NCBI GenBank assembly: GCA_905250885.1
Contig: CAJNOQ010000143.1
Location: 1-64,000 of the forward strand
Direction of reading: 5' to 3'
Length of the DNA: 64,000 bases
Origin: Didymodactylos carnosus
Taxonomy: Eukaryota; Rotifera; Eurotatoria; Philodinida; Philodinidae
In this document: in pieces, positions 1-13,396 of the stretch
Position numbering within the stretch: the stretch's first letter is position 1
Layout: every line of letters starts with the position of its first letter
Notes under the pieces: generated by a model
The model's database searches: none
What the model was told of the DNA's origin: nothing
The model's input: the letters and a program-made list of their open reading frames with translations, nothing else
Translations under genes and position numbers: made by a program

Positions 1-963
1 CACCATTGAGATACAATTGATTATAAACGTACGGAAATATGTTGAAAGAGAAAGGAAGCCAAGAACATTTAGAAGCGTTTAAAGACATGAGATTGGAAGA
101 AGACCAGTGAGAAACAGAGTTTATACAATTTTGAACATAAGAAAAATTAGAAGAATCAGTACAGTAGAGGAAAGAGGAACAATCAAAAAAACATCATCAG
201 CAAAGAGACAGATTTCACAATTATGTGGAAGTGAGCTTACACATCAAATCAGAGAGATACTCATAACATATTGTAGATGATCCACTAGCGAACACCGACC
301 GAAGGAGGTGTGAGCGTTGTGTTCGATTCATAGTCATGGAAGGTCGTTCGCAAATATAAGTTCCTAAAGTCAAGGAATCGAGCGAGCGCAGACGAACGTT
401 ACCGTATAATAATAGTGTAGTACTTCGTTTTCATTGTTCAAATTCATTATGTAGAAATAACCATTCGAGCGAATCATTAAGAGAGGTCGTCCGGTTTCGT
501 CTTTGTATAGTCGTAAGACATGCGAACCCAAGCGATAGTTTCAGATTGTATTTAGATAAGTCACTAAGTGGCCAATCCTCTAGAAACGGATGATTCATCG
601 TCGAATTATTCATCTCACTGCAGTCTCAGAAACAGAACAGAATATTATTGGTGTTATATTAATCAGATTATATCATACCTAACGTAGCTCATATCTGATC
701 GATGGATGCATGAGAGTTTCTGAGCGAAAAATCAGGTCCAGTGGCAGGTAATGAGAATGGCTCTGAATGGAACGCCGGTAAAATGTCGACAAACTGTTGA
801 AAATCTACGTTTCTGACTACGATTCATACCGTAGTGGACCTTAAAAAAAGCAGAAGTTTACCAAGCTGAGAACTTAATTTTGTTACGATAATTGGATAAT
901 CTTGTTAATGATAAATTGTTTAGATGAGGATCATTTACATTGTAAAGCATTAAGCAAAGTAAG
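1..963. other. Upstream region of the receptor kinase gene; no complete gene seen
   Basis: No intact gene is supported here. Roughly positions 3-280 on the plus strand can be read as a broken basic peptide (for example IINVRKYVERERKPRTF, then a stop, then more Arg/Lys-rich sequence). It faintly resembles the N-terminal part of some eukaryotic DDE transposases, but the match is too weak to name. Positions 300-430 are less AT-rich than their surroundings and contain several CGTTCG/CGAACG words. This stretch may be promoter or 5' UTR sequence for the gene starting at 964. No TATA box or initiator could be assigned with confidence. Confidence 0.3.
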
Positions 964-3900
964 ATGAACTGTGTGTTATCATCTCTGCTGGTATTTTCCA
1001 CACTCATTGTAACTATAGCAGGTATGTACATTACTGTAACTTAGCAAGTTAGTCCATGGTCTATCATATTTTTCGTGCTCTTTGTTTCAGCTGTCACAAT
1101 TAAGATACCACAAAATGATCACATCTATGAACGTACACGTCAAGATACATCATCAATATTTCCTGCATTTAAATATTATATCGTACCTCGAGAAGTACAA
1201 TTTCATGTGAACCCTATCAAAGACGCTAACATCAAAATTCCGTTCTTTTTACAATGCCAAGGCAAAAAGAATATGCCTAATTTCACTATGCCACATGCTT
1301 CGAAATCGGTAACTTGTGGCTCATGTTTTTTCCTATCTTTAAGCTTTCACAGGCTAATATAAACACTTACAGCAAGAATTCTTATGATACTTGTATGAGA
1401 ATATTTTATCAGTGACTTTTGAGGATAGATTACTAGATTTTGATTGTCTTATAGTTAAAATATTTCATACTTTAATCTCGAGAACGATTATGCTATATTT
1501 TGACTTTTTTTCCATTTAGCATCTCTCGATAGAAAATGTTGACTTAAAGACAATTACATTACAATTAAAAACTAGATTAACTACAGATCTTGTTGGTCGA
1601 TATACATGTACAGAAAGAATTAATAATATCTTGGAAGAGAATGCAATATATGTTTTTATTTATGGTAATGTTCTGCAATCCGATATGTTTTACATACATT
1701 AACTCAATTTTTATCTAGATGGTAAATCGATATTTACCAAATCATCATATTCGAGTGTGATGAAACAAACGGGTGTGCATTTTTTTAATATACCATGTCA
1801 AACTACCAACTGGTTTACAAAAATGAATTGTCCCGTACCGAACAATGATCAATGTATACCTGTTTATTACACACCAGAATTTCAGGCTCAAGTGAGTATA
1901 TCGATATCTAATTTGTTCCACTCTTTCTGTTATCGTCAAGAATTTTTTTGTTTACTACTAGGAAGTTCATTTTGATCCCCAGATTGGCTTTGCTCTTAAA
2001 AATCCGCAGTTTCCTGATTCTAATTCAAACCTTTTGTGTAAATCACACCTGGATAGAGATGTTGTAGCAGCCGTCCCTTACATAGCATCGATAGGTTTGA
2101 TTTTAGTATCTTCTCTATACGTATGTATACGTATAATTTTTCTTATATATATGATATATAGCTGAATTTGTACATATTCGTCAACCAAGTCTAACAGTTT
2201 TATCTGATGAAAAAGTCGATTTGACATGTGAAATACGATACGGCGCAAAAATTAATCAAAGAGCACCTGTTGTTTTTTGGTTTAATGATATAGATAATGT
2301 GAGTAAAACATGATTTTACTATGTTACATGATTACTACGTTATTATTTGTTGTAGTTAATTGTACACAAGAACGACACACACAAACCCGTGTTCAATACA
2401 TTGACTCAATTGTTTGAGCAAACTACTACAATAAGATTGAGTGGTTTTGTACCGAAACAATCATATGTATTATATTGTGCTCGACTTTCTGAACAAGGAA
2501 TCTATTCACAGAGTGTTCAGATTGATTGTGAACTATGTAATTGTTAAACAGATTTGAATTAAGCTAAATTTACCATGTGATTTTTGTTCTAGCTCCCAAT
2601 ATTACTCTAGAGATATTTCCACATGATTCGAAAGATGAAAAAGTCGTTTACGGATCAAGTATAATATATGACATGCAAATTATGATTGTGCCGCGTTCTA
2701 CTTCATTGCTGACTATCGATATAACGAAAAATAACAATCTTGTAAAAGATGAACGATTCAATTTAACTCTCGTGTATGTATGCCTTTTACTTTCTACTTT
2801 CTACTTTCTTACGTGTTCTCCTAACATAATTCGAGACTCAATTAGGCTTTCTGACAACAATTTACATACACTTTTTCTGTAGAAACAAAATTTGGTCTAA
2901 AGAGTCCCTAGAGAAAATCTGATGTTTGTGGTGCAACGTGACAATACAAAATCTTTCTAATGTTGTTTCAATTGTTTCAATTGTTGTTCTCATTAGAAAG
3001 ACATCGATCTCCTCGTTTATTTCCTTAAGTACATGATGTGAAGCTTTTTTCTTATCTCTTCAGAGTAGTAAAGAGCCAGTACAATGTTTCATAAAAGTAC
3101 GAGCACCTCTGTATTTCGAGAGTTACAATAGCTATTAACGTTAATTTTTAAGTGTCCACTCATGTGGAACACCAGAGATGTGTCATTATGGTATGATTAT
3201 TGTTAATCAAATCTTGACACTTTATGTGAATATTGTTGTTAGATAGGACAATTTTTCCTGGAAATTTCAAGCCAGAAGAATATTTCTGTGTTTCTTTAAT
3301 GAAACTAGAAACAAAGATCAGATATCCCAGGAATCATGGACCTAAATGTGATCAGAATATGATGAGGTTATAATTCAGCTCATCAGCCACCTTGATTGTC
3401 GCGATACAGAAGTACTTGTACTGTTAGAGAGCATAACATCTTGTTGTCAAATATTTCTTTGAACACACTCTCGTACAAATACTATCATAATTATTGATAA
3501 ATTTAGCTTTATTAAATGCCTAGAAGCGTTCATCAATCATAACAAGTCTAATGACTAACTAACTTTATCGTATGTTTAGCTATTTTTTAATGTTATATAA
3601 ATATTTCTACTAATACTTTATGAATATTGCTTGTTGATATTGGAGAAATAATTAGAGTACTTTAAAAATACCTCATTCTGGAGCCCGAATCTTCCTCTCG
3701 CCACCATATGGTTTTGAGCTCCTGACTGTTTAAACTCATTCAGCTTATAAACAGAGAATCAGCTATATTCAATATATTTTCTTTCTTCATTTCTTATGCA
3801 TTTTTAAGAAAGGCTATTACCTCAGCGTTCAAGTTATATTAATTTGGTTTATTGATAATAATTAACAGTCGATGTTGTAGTTGATCTTCGATAATCTTTT

Positions 3901-6900
3901 TGTTCAGTTTCCCCGTCACTATAAACAGCCGTAGTTTTGACTGCTATAACTGTGCAACTAAATTTATTGCTCTAATTCAAAGAAATATTAAGGCTGAAAA
4001 TCGATTCATTAATCATATAGGTACAACACAGTGGGCGAGTTTGCTATACCACGTGAACATGAGGGTTTTTCTGGTCAGAAACCGTTTTTTCTTCGTTGAA
4101 ACAGTAGTCTAAAATTCGAAAAATGTTTTTTTAACGAAAAAACAGGCTTTCAAAACAATCTTTTTTCGATCAAAAACGGTTGAGGGAGATTCTTGTTTAC
4201 ATATTTTTTTTTAAAATTTAATTTCTTACACAATATTCGATGCAGTTTTAGGCGCTGAATCCGAATATAAACTTATTTTTTCTTGAAAGAGTTTTTGAGC
4301 CGAGAAAATCATGTTTCACCTGAAATAGAGTAGTTAGTTTTCAGTCCGTTGATCACAGTCACATAAAACCTTCTATGTTACATAACTGTGAGTCTAAGAT
4401 CGTCAAATGTTATGAGAGAGTTAATTTTTCACATAAAATGTCCTAGGTATATTTCTGAAGTTAGAGATCGTCGTTTGAAGTACAATTATCAGTGTACGTA
4501 ACACTTTGTTTCTGCGCATAAAACAAGTTTTTCTTCCAGAAACAATTTTGAAAACCAATTTTATGAATATTCTTTGGTTATTAATAATGTTACATTTGAA
4601 GATGAAGAAGAATTAACAATTAGTGTAAAATCAAAAATTCTAAATAAAAAGACAATAAAACCGATTGTTGATGGTAAGTAAATCATCTAGATTTCAAAAA
4701 GATTTTTAGTTTCAAGTTTTGCTCATGTATTTTTTATTCAGGTGATCCAGTTGCATACTTTTCGTTTATACCAGAACAAATTCCACACAGCTTGAAGTGG
4801 CGCGATGATTTTCGTAATGAAAAAATTTATCCCTATGGTGTATTTGAGAATGAAATATATCGTGTGATGTGTTCTGTTCATCATCGATCTGATACGGAAA
4901 AACCATTGAATGTTTTTATTTTAAAACGAACGTGTTTGCTTGATGATTGTTTACATAATCTTATTGATACAAAATCGTGCGGTGATACAAGAAAGGGTTG
5001 GACAAAGATGAATGTCGACTCGTATGCACTAGATAAATTTCGTACGCAATTTACAAGTATTGAGAGAGAAACAGTTACAGATCCTGATGTAGGTCATCAA
5101 TATCTATGTTGTTACAAAAATAGTCTTATGTCAAAAGGGTTGACAGCAATGGCAAGTAAGTTTTGAAATATTTACGCTATCTCCATCTCGGTACTGTTTT
5201 CTTCTATAGATGATCGAAGTATGTTTGTTACTAAAAAGCCAGAATTCAGCATGGTTACGGGTGATATTCTGACATACGGTTGTGAAGCACATGAACTTAT
5301 TTACGATGAAATATCGTTTGTGTATAACGATGGAATAAACACTTATGAACGAAAGCGTACTGATAATGAATGGGTACTTGCGGGTACGACACAAAAGAAA
5401 AAATTAGATTTACAATGGGTTGTGGATTCGACGTAAACGAAAAAAAGCAGTTTAGAGTATGAATAATCGGTAATTTTTTCTCTCTTTCTTTTAGTAGAAA
5501 AATTCATGCGATGATCGTAAACGTGTCAACATCTCCATTAACAGCACATGATAGTGGTTTTATTCAATGTAAAGTGACATCAAAACGTTCGAATATTATA
5601 CCAGATATTACAGATACTTACACAATTAACGTTGATGGTATGGATCCAGTTTAAAAACGTTCTAGTTGTGTCTTCATCAATTGCAACTTTGTCAGTTTAT
5701 ATTTAGATCCTTTGCCAATGGGTTTTATTACTCCATTAAATCCAAATCCTAAACTTTATCGTTCGAGTGGTGCAGATATTTATTTAGATTGTAATCATCA
5801 AGGGCGACCTCAACCGAAAGTAATCTGGCTCAAAGGACAACAGCCAGTGAAATATGATTCTACAATAACATTTGGACCCAACAATGGCTCGTAAGTTTCT
5901 CTTGATAATCACTAACAAGATATATTGTTCGACGAACGTCTATTTAGTTTAAAAATAAATCGTCTTCAAGGATCAGACACAGGATATTACACGTGTGAAT
6001 TAAACAATGGTCGAGATCAGAGTCTGATACGAAGTTTTGATTTATATGTAAAAGGTAAGTAAATTGATTCTCTTGTTCTTTTAATGACTTTATTGAATTA
6101 TTCTATAGGAACTAATCCTGACAGTCGTTATCGTAAATTTGGAGCCATACTTGGTTTTATTTTTGCATCTCTACTATTATTAATGTTAACTTTACTCGTA
6201 ATTGGTGCCTTCAAATATCGACAAATGAAAAAAAAAGTCAAGGTTAATATTTCTTTGCATTAAGAAGATAAAATCTCTTTAATTAATCTTATTTCATTCG
6301 ATTGTAATTTTAGGCTAGTCAATTTACTCAAGAAAAACACAATCGTACATCACAGTTATTTGATGAAAATCAACAAATCGTCAAACAGCTTAAACTTATA
6401 GCGTTACCCGAAAATTTTGCAACAAAAAATCAAGTCAAAACTTTACTTGGTTATGTTAATGAAAGTCATGAAATGGATTCAAATGGTAAAACAGAATTTC
6501 TGACTTGTTGAATCGAACATGCCATTGTTTAGTTTAGTTTTTGCTGTTCTAAAAAGAACACTATCACTAATTAATACTTTTTGCCTATTACTAATACAAT
6601 ATTCATTTTCAAACATTGAAGCTTTCTGTTTCTTATTGTTTTTGACTAAAGTAGTAGCTCTTCGTCAATCGAAGAAAAGTTCGACAAAAATCATTCGTTG
6701 ACTCTGGGATATTTTAATAATGTGAACGTTTGAAAGATAAAAATCTACAAATTTCTTTCTTTAAAGTTTCTTTTTTATCAATTGTTTCATTTAGATTTCA
6801 AGAAGCTTGGTGAAGGTCAATTTGGAGTAGTATACAAGGTTCGTTTGCCCGATGTTGGTTTTGTAGCTGCAAAAATGTTGCCAGGTATATTAATCATTTT

Positions 6901-8912
6901 GCATTTCTCATCTCCTATTTGACCTTTTATTTAATTAAGAATCAATTCGAAATGCTAATAATAGGAAAGATAAAGGAAGGAAAAGTATCGAAACAGAAGC
7001 TCTAAATAAAGACCAAGAATTCGCAAAAAAACAGAAAGCAACAGAAATGTTAATTGAAGAATTAAAAGTGTTGGGTAAAGTTGGTCAACATTTTAACATT
7101 GTTGGGTTGATATCAGTCGCATATCCCAAAACAGAACTCAAATCAATTTTCTCTGGGCCAATTCGTGACGAAGATTCATTTTATCTAATGGAATTATGTG
7201 AGAATGGTTCATTAGAATCCGTGTTAAGAACATTCAATACTCATCAAGAGAACAATAATAATTTGGAAACAAAACCGTCGTTATATAAAAATCTATCGAA
7301 CACCAAAGCTGGAATTACGGTAGAACGAGCTGTCAATACTTCCTCTTTAACAGATGATGATCTAAAATTAATGGCTTATCAAGTGGCATGTGGTGTCGAT
7401 TATTTGAACCGTAAACAAGTACGTAACAGATTTTTCAAAAACTACGTCGTCTTTCAATATATACTTCTTCAGATAGCGCACAGTGATATTGCTCCAAGAA
7501 ACGTACTTGTCACAGATCGATTTATAATGAAAATTTGTGATTTTGGCTTAGCAACATGGACAACTTACAAGAATTACAGTGAACAATTGGCAACTGGTAG
7601 GGTTCAACTTGAGAAAAAACATGTGAGTTGCATCGTTTATTGTAAATCATTTGTTTGATTTGACTTTTCTATTCGTCTATTAGAATAGTACAGCCACACA
7701 TAATCTAACACCAGAATTAGCTACAGCAATGTTACGTAATTCATCAAATGGTGGTGAAAACCTACTATTGAATAAATCATCGATGAACGCAGACGTGTAA
7801 ATATTTATAAATACACCGTTTTAGTAAAACTTAAGAAATTATTTTATCTCTTCCATTGTTCATTTTAGTTGGTCATTTGGAATATTTCTATGGTGTTTAT
7901 TTCTGAAATGTTAGTCACGGAATAAAAGTGTGCTAAAACTGACATTAATATATTTGATATTTTTGTTATAGGTAAATATCGGCCATTTAATCAAATTCAT
8001 CGTGAAGTGCAGCATCCATCTGATTCCGAGTATATGTCGCGATTATTGAGAATACTAAGTAGCGGGCGTGTATTGGAGTACATCGATTATCATCCTGAAA
8101 TTCCAAGAGAAGTGTACGCATCTTTTTCTACAAAAGACATTTTCCAGTTGTAGTTAGCACTAGCTGAGAATGAGGTACTCTAATTACAATTGAAACTCTA
8201 TGTCTTTTTTAGCTATGCCATTATTCGTGTTTGTTTACGTGAAGAAACTGAACGTCCTGAAATGAGCAATATTCGTAGTTATCTCTGTCATAAGCAAATG
8301 TTATCAAGACAAGCATTCGATGTAAGTTATTATCTGATTCATTCAATATTTTTCTTAAAAAGTTCAAATTACCTTTATTTCGCTCTTTAGTACTATAAAA
8401 ACGAATATAACCAAGATAAGGAAGCACATTCGAACGGTAGTAATGTAGAAGTTTTTGGTGAAGTTCAAGGTGGTGAAGATTTACCGAAATTTAACGAAAA
8501 CCATGCTGTGGACAGTGACGGTAATGGTCGAATTGATATGAATTACCGTGATGGTAGTGGTGATGATCGACAACAACAACGAAAAGATTATGGCTACTAT
8601 GTACCTCCGTCAGAAATAAGTAATAAGTCGACAAGACCTTTATTGCCACATTCATATCGTGATAATAGTGATTATGATCAAAACGATTCGTATTTACAGC
8701 CAACTACTGAACCTAAAAAGTTTCCCGCACATGTAAAAGGAACACACAATATTCAAAATGATAATGAACTAGAGAACAGTTCACTAAGGAAAGATAATAT
8801 AATGAATAAGCCACGAAATGATAACGATAATATAAATGTAACATATAATACTGCATCAAATACTAAACGTTTAGCACCATATTTGCGTGGTAATAATGAC
8901 AGTTACCTCTAA
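964..8912 (+). CDS. Ig-domain receptor tyrosine kinase, VEGFR/PDGFR-like
   Basis: Single-pass receptor kinase in many exons. Exon 1 (964-1021) encodes a signal peptide, MNCVLSSLLVFSTLIVTIAG. Exons from 1091 to about 6050 encode a long ectodomain with several Ig-like folds, seen as repeated Y-x-C motifs such as YTCTER, YLCCYKN, GYYTCEL and YQCTNN. The membrane segment lies at about 6140-6215 and is followed by basic residues. The kinase begins near 6795 with LGEGQFGVVYK and the VAAKML lysine. The helix-C region (EELKVLGKVGQHFNIVGL) and an insert before SSLTDDDLKLMAYQ are typical of the split-kinase VEGFR/PDGFR class. Catalytic-loop HSDIAPRN, KICDFGLA and DVWSFG are present. Two departures from consensus are HSD for HRD and TPE for APE. 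A hydrophilic Asn/Asp-rich tail (8395-8912) contains several tyrosines. The ligand is unknown. Class assignment is by motif, so a divergent FGFR-like receptor is less likely but possible. Confidence 0.9.
2774..4446 (+). other. Long intron of the receptor kinase gene
   Basis: Most introns of this gene are 50-100 bp, but this one is about 1.67 kb. The donor follows CTCGT at 2773. The acceptor precedes a 51-base exon (4447-4497) that restores the reading frame and supplies the second cysteine of an Ig domain (NYQCTNN across the next junction at 4540). The interior has a 10-bp hairpin (CTTTCTAATG near 2955 with CATTAGAAAG near 2992) and a CAGTGGGCGAG word near 4030 that resembles hAT termini. No paired end was found, so insertion of an old mobile element is only a guess. 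Confidence 0.55.
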
Positions 8913-9759
8913 CAAACAGATATTTGAATTTATCCTGAAAATGAAGCTCTGACAACACTAAGAATGTTTGTCTTGTACAATTATTATCTCTCTAGAAGGA
9001 GGCATTATATGAAAAAGAATGTTCATTCCAGTGTGTGTTAAGTGCTATGTATCTATTCGAACATCGTCTTGTTTATATTTTTATACTGCTATATTAATTA
9101 ATAGTTCTTACTAATATTTGTGTTTTGTTTTAAAATATTTTTAGATTAAATTTGTTTTGCCTTTAAAGCAAAAGAATGGTTCATATACTTGATACATTCC
9201 TTTTTGATATGTGAGTTACTAATCTGATTTTTTAAGGTGCATCTTTCTTTTTTCTTTTTGTACCATGTTATTCGTTCTCTTCTCTCAATATTTTGTGATA
9301 TCTGTTTTTATTCATTTCGTTTGTTTTTTTATAAGAATTTTTGTATATTTCTTTTTTTTATTCTTTAACGCAATTTTTTTACATAACAGTTTTTGAGAAA
9401 AAAAAAAATTGATAAAATTTTTAGCTTACGAGTAGCTGATATTCTGATAGCAAATGAGGTAACAGTAACAATTTTCACAGCTTCAAAACTATGCAGATGG
9501 AATATTCAGTTGAGTTTTCGAACGATCTAAAGTTTTTCAGTTATTAAAGTAAACTAGCTAGCTAATATGAATAAGTTTAACCAGAGATGGGCGAGTTATC
9601 CTTTTTTTTTAATGGCAATCGTTTTGTAACCAAATAAAAGTCAAAACAAAACAAGTGACAAAAAATTGTCGAAAACATACAAAATAGATATCTATAAACA
9701 TTAGATACACAATATACCTAAATATCTGAGAAATAAATAACACAACGAAAAACAGTATC
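8913..9759. other. Convergent 3' intergenic region
   Basis: This region lies between the stop codons of the receptor kinase (+) and GLD-2 (-). It is very AT-rich with long T and A runs and probably holds both 3' UTRs. A CCAGAGATGGGCGAG word near 9582 resembles a hAT transposon end, but no matching inverted end was found nearby. No gene is seen. Confidence 0.5.
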
Positions 9760-11840
9760 TTAATTATATTGTTCATGTATTATTGACTCAAATGTTTTCG
9801 ATTTTAAAATAACATAGTAACTTCGACGGAACACACGTACAATTCTTTGAAATTCATTTTCATCAAAAACACTTCGAGCAGTATTTGTAAGATCAAATGG
9901 CTCTAAAATAGTATAATAGAAACAATTAAATACAAACAATATACAGATACATCAAAAGTATAATACTCGCCTTCAATCGCAATTAAACTATTTCCATAAT
10001 TAGTTCTATCATTATCCAAAAAATCCTCTTTATCTAATAAACTCCCGAGTCGAACACTGATAGCATAATCTTCAAATCTAAAATTGATCAAAATTGTAAA
10101 TTGATCATGCAGTTTTGTGTATTCAATCGATATTGACGTACCTAAACTGTTTTACATAATAACTCAAAAATCCAATAAATAATTCTCCTACTAATTGGAT
10201 ATTTTGTGACTGCCATAATTCAGATGGTTTATCGTTGCGTTTAAGTTGAGAACAAGGAATTTTTGCATCAAATCGATCCTAAAATCAAAATTCAGTTAGA
10301 ATAGAATACTAATAGTGTCTGTTGTTACATACAGGTAACAGTTGTTGCCAAACTGGGACAACAGGCGGCGACGCTATACCTAAGAAAATGAAACATAATA
10401 GACTAATTTCTTTGCTTCCAGAGAAAAGTGAAAAATACGAACTTTGTAAGTAATAAATAATCATCAATGTCAACGAATAACTGGAAAGTGTTTGTTGGCT
10501 AGCATCATTGATATTGTGAAATTTGGCCCAAGTTTTTAGACTAAGAACTATAAGAAATTATTGTCTTATTAAAAAAAATCAGATTATAACGCTTTTATTA
10601 TTAATACCTAAGGGTGCCACGCGTGGATCAGTTTCTGAATAAAATCGAAGTAAATCTGTGTTACGTATTCCCGTCACGTTATTTATATTTAAATCACAAC
10701 GTAATCGACTACCAAAATGAGAAAAACGTTTAGAAAAAAACTAAATAAAAATTTGTTCGATCAACGAGCGGCATTCACCTCGCAGAATCGGTGAAACGTA
10801 GAATAGGTACTCGAGCACGGATCAAATCACAACCGCCTACAACTAGAAAAAACAAAATTTCTAACAGATAGTAGTTGCTTTTACAATTATTTATCCTTTT
10901 CTTACACAAATATCTCCTACACGACTTGCGTAATATTTCTAAAAACTTGACGGCTTCCCGTTTTTGATCGATCTAAAACGAATATATTCACAATCGCAAT
11001 GGTTATGGATTTTCCTACTTTCTTACCACAATTTGAGAAATAACAATGCATATATCAGCATCAGTATTCTCTGCCGCAAAACCTGAAGCACTAGAGCCAA
11101 CCAGAAACACGCCAACATCTAAGCAGAGAAGTGTTTTCTTACAATGGGCTCGAATAATGTATTAAGTGACATGAAAGATTGCCATATATAATGTTTTGAT
11201 GCATGAATAAACAATTTTATTCTACTGAAGAAGTTTACCTGGTACGATACCCGATAACATGGAAAAGAGATCTTGACATAGATTCCATTTAGCATAATAT
11301 GTAGATTGTACTTGTTTAATTGTATCAAAATGATTCAAAATTTCATTTGTCAACTAAAATAGGATCAAGAAAAGTTCTGATTTGAATAACAGTTTGAGTA
11401 TATTAGTTTCGCTCTACAACGATTGCTTATTCAGCAATCAAACCATAGCTACAGTCTCAAGAACATCATTCTTGAACAGGAAATTCTCTAGTTTTAAATG
11501 ACTCAAAGGGAAAAATATGCGATGTAGAATATCAAATTGCTATCATAACCGTTGATATTCTCTAAACTTACCGTATTTTCATCATTGTTGGCTTTAAATT
11601 TTTTCACAAACGGTCGCGACACGAGTGAGCTACACAAAAGAGAAAAATAATGTTACTCTGAAATAAGAAAATTGGAATCTACTTCAACGAGCGTTTTCTG
11701 TTTGATTCTGGATTTTTCAACTGATGAAAGATGTTGTCATTATTATTAAAATTTCGTTGGTTTTGAAATGAACCTCGATTTCTACCAAAGCCAGTACTGC
11801 CACGAATCGAAAAGCTAAATGGTCGCCTAGATGTTGCCAT
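9760..11840 (-). CDS. TENT2: GLD-2 type cytoplasmic poly(A) RNA polymerase (TENT2)
   Basis: Non-canonical nucleotidyltransferase that lengthens poly(A) tails of mRNAs or small RNAs in the cytoplasm. The ATG at 11840 opens a basic, Arg/Asn/Phe-rich leader (MATSRRPFSFSIRGSTGFGR). The catalytic core reads LVGSSASGFAAENTDADICI, with the GS and DxD metal-binding motif. CDLNINNVTGIRNTDLLRFY supplies the third Asp and the GIRNT signature seen in vertebrate GLD-2. HNINDASQQTLSSYSLTLM and the PAP-associated segment EPFDLTNTARSVF follow. The last exon ends in HEQYN and a stop at 9760. It is split by short introns. Similarity to GLD-2 (INDAS.GTLSSYS, EPFD.TNTARAV) is clearer than to TUT4/7 or mitochondrial PAP. 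Whether it adds A or U cannot be told from sequence alone. The 3' end faces the receptor kinase gene. Confidence 0.92.
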
Positions 11841-12019
11841 CTATAACAGAATGGAGAAAAGAAATAAGAAAAAACCTTGAATTTGGTTAAACACATAGAT
11901 GCTTCCTTTTCCCCGCTTCAAGCCTCGTAAAAGATGTATGATCAAAATATTTTTCTCTTTATTTCTATACAAAATAACACGTGTAAAAGTCTAATAGTCG
12001 TTAACATACGACATAAATG

Positions 12020-12874
12020 TCATTCTTGGAATGCGTTCATATGAATGGTGACAGCTTCCACTATTTGTTGAGCATTTTTCGTTCGTCCATAATAGTCAAT
12101 GAATTCACCTTTTGGATTAACTAAATACATTATGATTGCATGATCAACAATATAATCATTGCCTACTTTCGGTCCTTGACTAAAATACACACGATAATGT
12201 TTACACATATTTTGAACTTGTTCTCGTGTGCCGGTTAATCCAATGAAATGGGGTGAAAAATCTTTGATATATGTCGATACTAATTCGGGTGTATCACGTT
12301 CCGGATCAACGGAAACAAATAGTGGTTGAAACGGATATTTCTTATTGGTGATTGACGATGACGACGATGCAAATTTCTTTCGTAGAATTTCAGTTACTTC
12401 AGCTAATTTTTCTAATTCTTCTGGACAAATATCAGGACAATGCGTAAAACCAAAATAGATTAAAATCCACTGACCATGAAAATCTTTATCTGTTACCGTT
12501 TTTTTCTCATGTGTTATCAATTCAAATGGGCCACCAATTGCCATTTTCCCCACGTGAGCACGCTGCTGAGCTCGAAAACGTTGTTTTTTCTTTGTATCAA
12601 GATAATACATGTAAAGTAAAAGTGATCCAGCACCTATAAAAGTGACGGTTACAGACTTCCATGTTATGTTAAATTTTGGTTTTGCTTTTGCTGCTGACGG
12701 CTTAGCATTCGGTAATGTACCGCTTTCATTCGATAATGGCGGTAATGACTGTGATGTATGCGCTGTGGTGAGTGAAAATTGACGAAAGGAAATATTTTTG
12801 TTTGATGTATAGCGTCGACTAAAATATCGGCTTAGGCAGTATAATGGCAGCGTTGTACGAGAGATAACTGACAT
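12020..12874 (-). CDS. SCO1: SCO1/SCO2-like mitochondrial copper chaperone
   Basis: Inner-membrane metallochaperone that delivers copper to the CuA site of cytochrome c oxidase subunit II. It is a single uninterrupted exon of 284 residues. The chosen ATG at 12874 gives an Arg-rich amphipathic mitochondrial presequence (MSVISRTTLPLYCLSRYFSR). The open frame continues upstream, but those residues lack that character. One membrane helix (about residues 69-92) is followed by a basic stretch and the thioredoxin-like domain. Copper ligands are present: CPDIC (Cys146, Cys150) and the distant His245 in YIVDHAII. The family motif SVDPERDTPE is intact. SCO1 and SCO2 are not distinguishable here. The gene starts 180 bp upstream of GLD-2 in the same direction and follows GTPBP3, another mitochondrial gene. 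Confidence 0.96.
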   Translation of the reverse strand: MSVISRTTLPLYCLSRYFSRRYTSNKNISFRQFSLTTAHTSQSLPPLSNESGTLPNAKPSAAKAKPKFNITWKSVTVTFIGAGSLLLYMYYLDTKKKQRFRAQQRAHVGKMAIGGPFELITHEKKTVTDKDFHGQWILIYFGFTHCPDICPEELEKLAEVTEILRKKFASSSSSITNKKYPFQPLFVSVDPERDTPELVSTYIKDFSPHFIGLTGTREQVQNMCKHYRVYFSQGPKVGNDYIVDHAIIMYLVNPKGEFIDYYGRTKNAQQIVEAVTIHMNAFQE

Positions 12875-13396
12875 TTTACAGTACAGAAGAAAAAGAATCT
12901 TTAAAACAAAAAATGAACCAAATTGTACAAGATACGAATGTATATTACAACGTGGCCTATCAGAATTCGAGATATGACATATGACATTTGACAATGAATA
13001 CATCGAAACTTTGAGTATCATATCTATTGTACAGTGTTGTAGGACATTTTTTAATCTCATCTCTTAGAACAACTTAAAGGAAAAAAATGTGATGTCGGAC
13101 TCTTACACCTTTTTTGCACATTTTTGAAAAATGAGACAAACTTTTGAGTCTAAGTATACCATACCACTAGAACCATGTTTTTATACGGATTATGATACAT
13201 TGATGTATTTTACAAAGAAACAAAGTCTAAAATATCATAGGACAAAAAGACTCAGAGCCAACTAAAAAGAGTTTGTAGTGCAGAGCACTAAATGTATGAC
13301 AAATCACTTGTAAGAGTTTGTAAAGGGCTAATGGAAAGTTTAGATCGAACCGACCAAAACGCAATATGATTAAAATTTATTTGTTTTCCCGAAATT
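12875..13396. other. Spacer between SCO1 and GTPBP3
   Basis: About 520 bp that should hold the SCO1 promoter and the GTPBP3 3' UTR. The open frame entering from SCO1 continues to about 13060 but looks non-coding in character. No motif or further gene is recognised. Confidence 0.5.

Noticed and set aside
9580-9600. CCAGAGATGGGCGAG word as a hAT terminus
   Set aside because: No inverted partner or 8-bp duplication was found within the surrounding spacer, so it cannot be called an element.
12875-13060. Longer SCO1 start extending 62 residues upstream
   Set aside because: The upstream residues lack mitochondrial presequence features, while the Met at 12874 begins a typical one.
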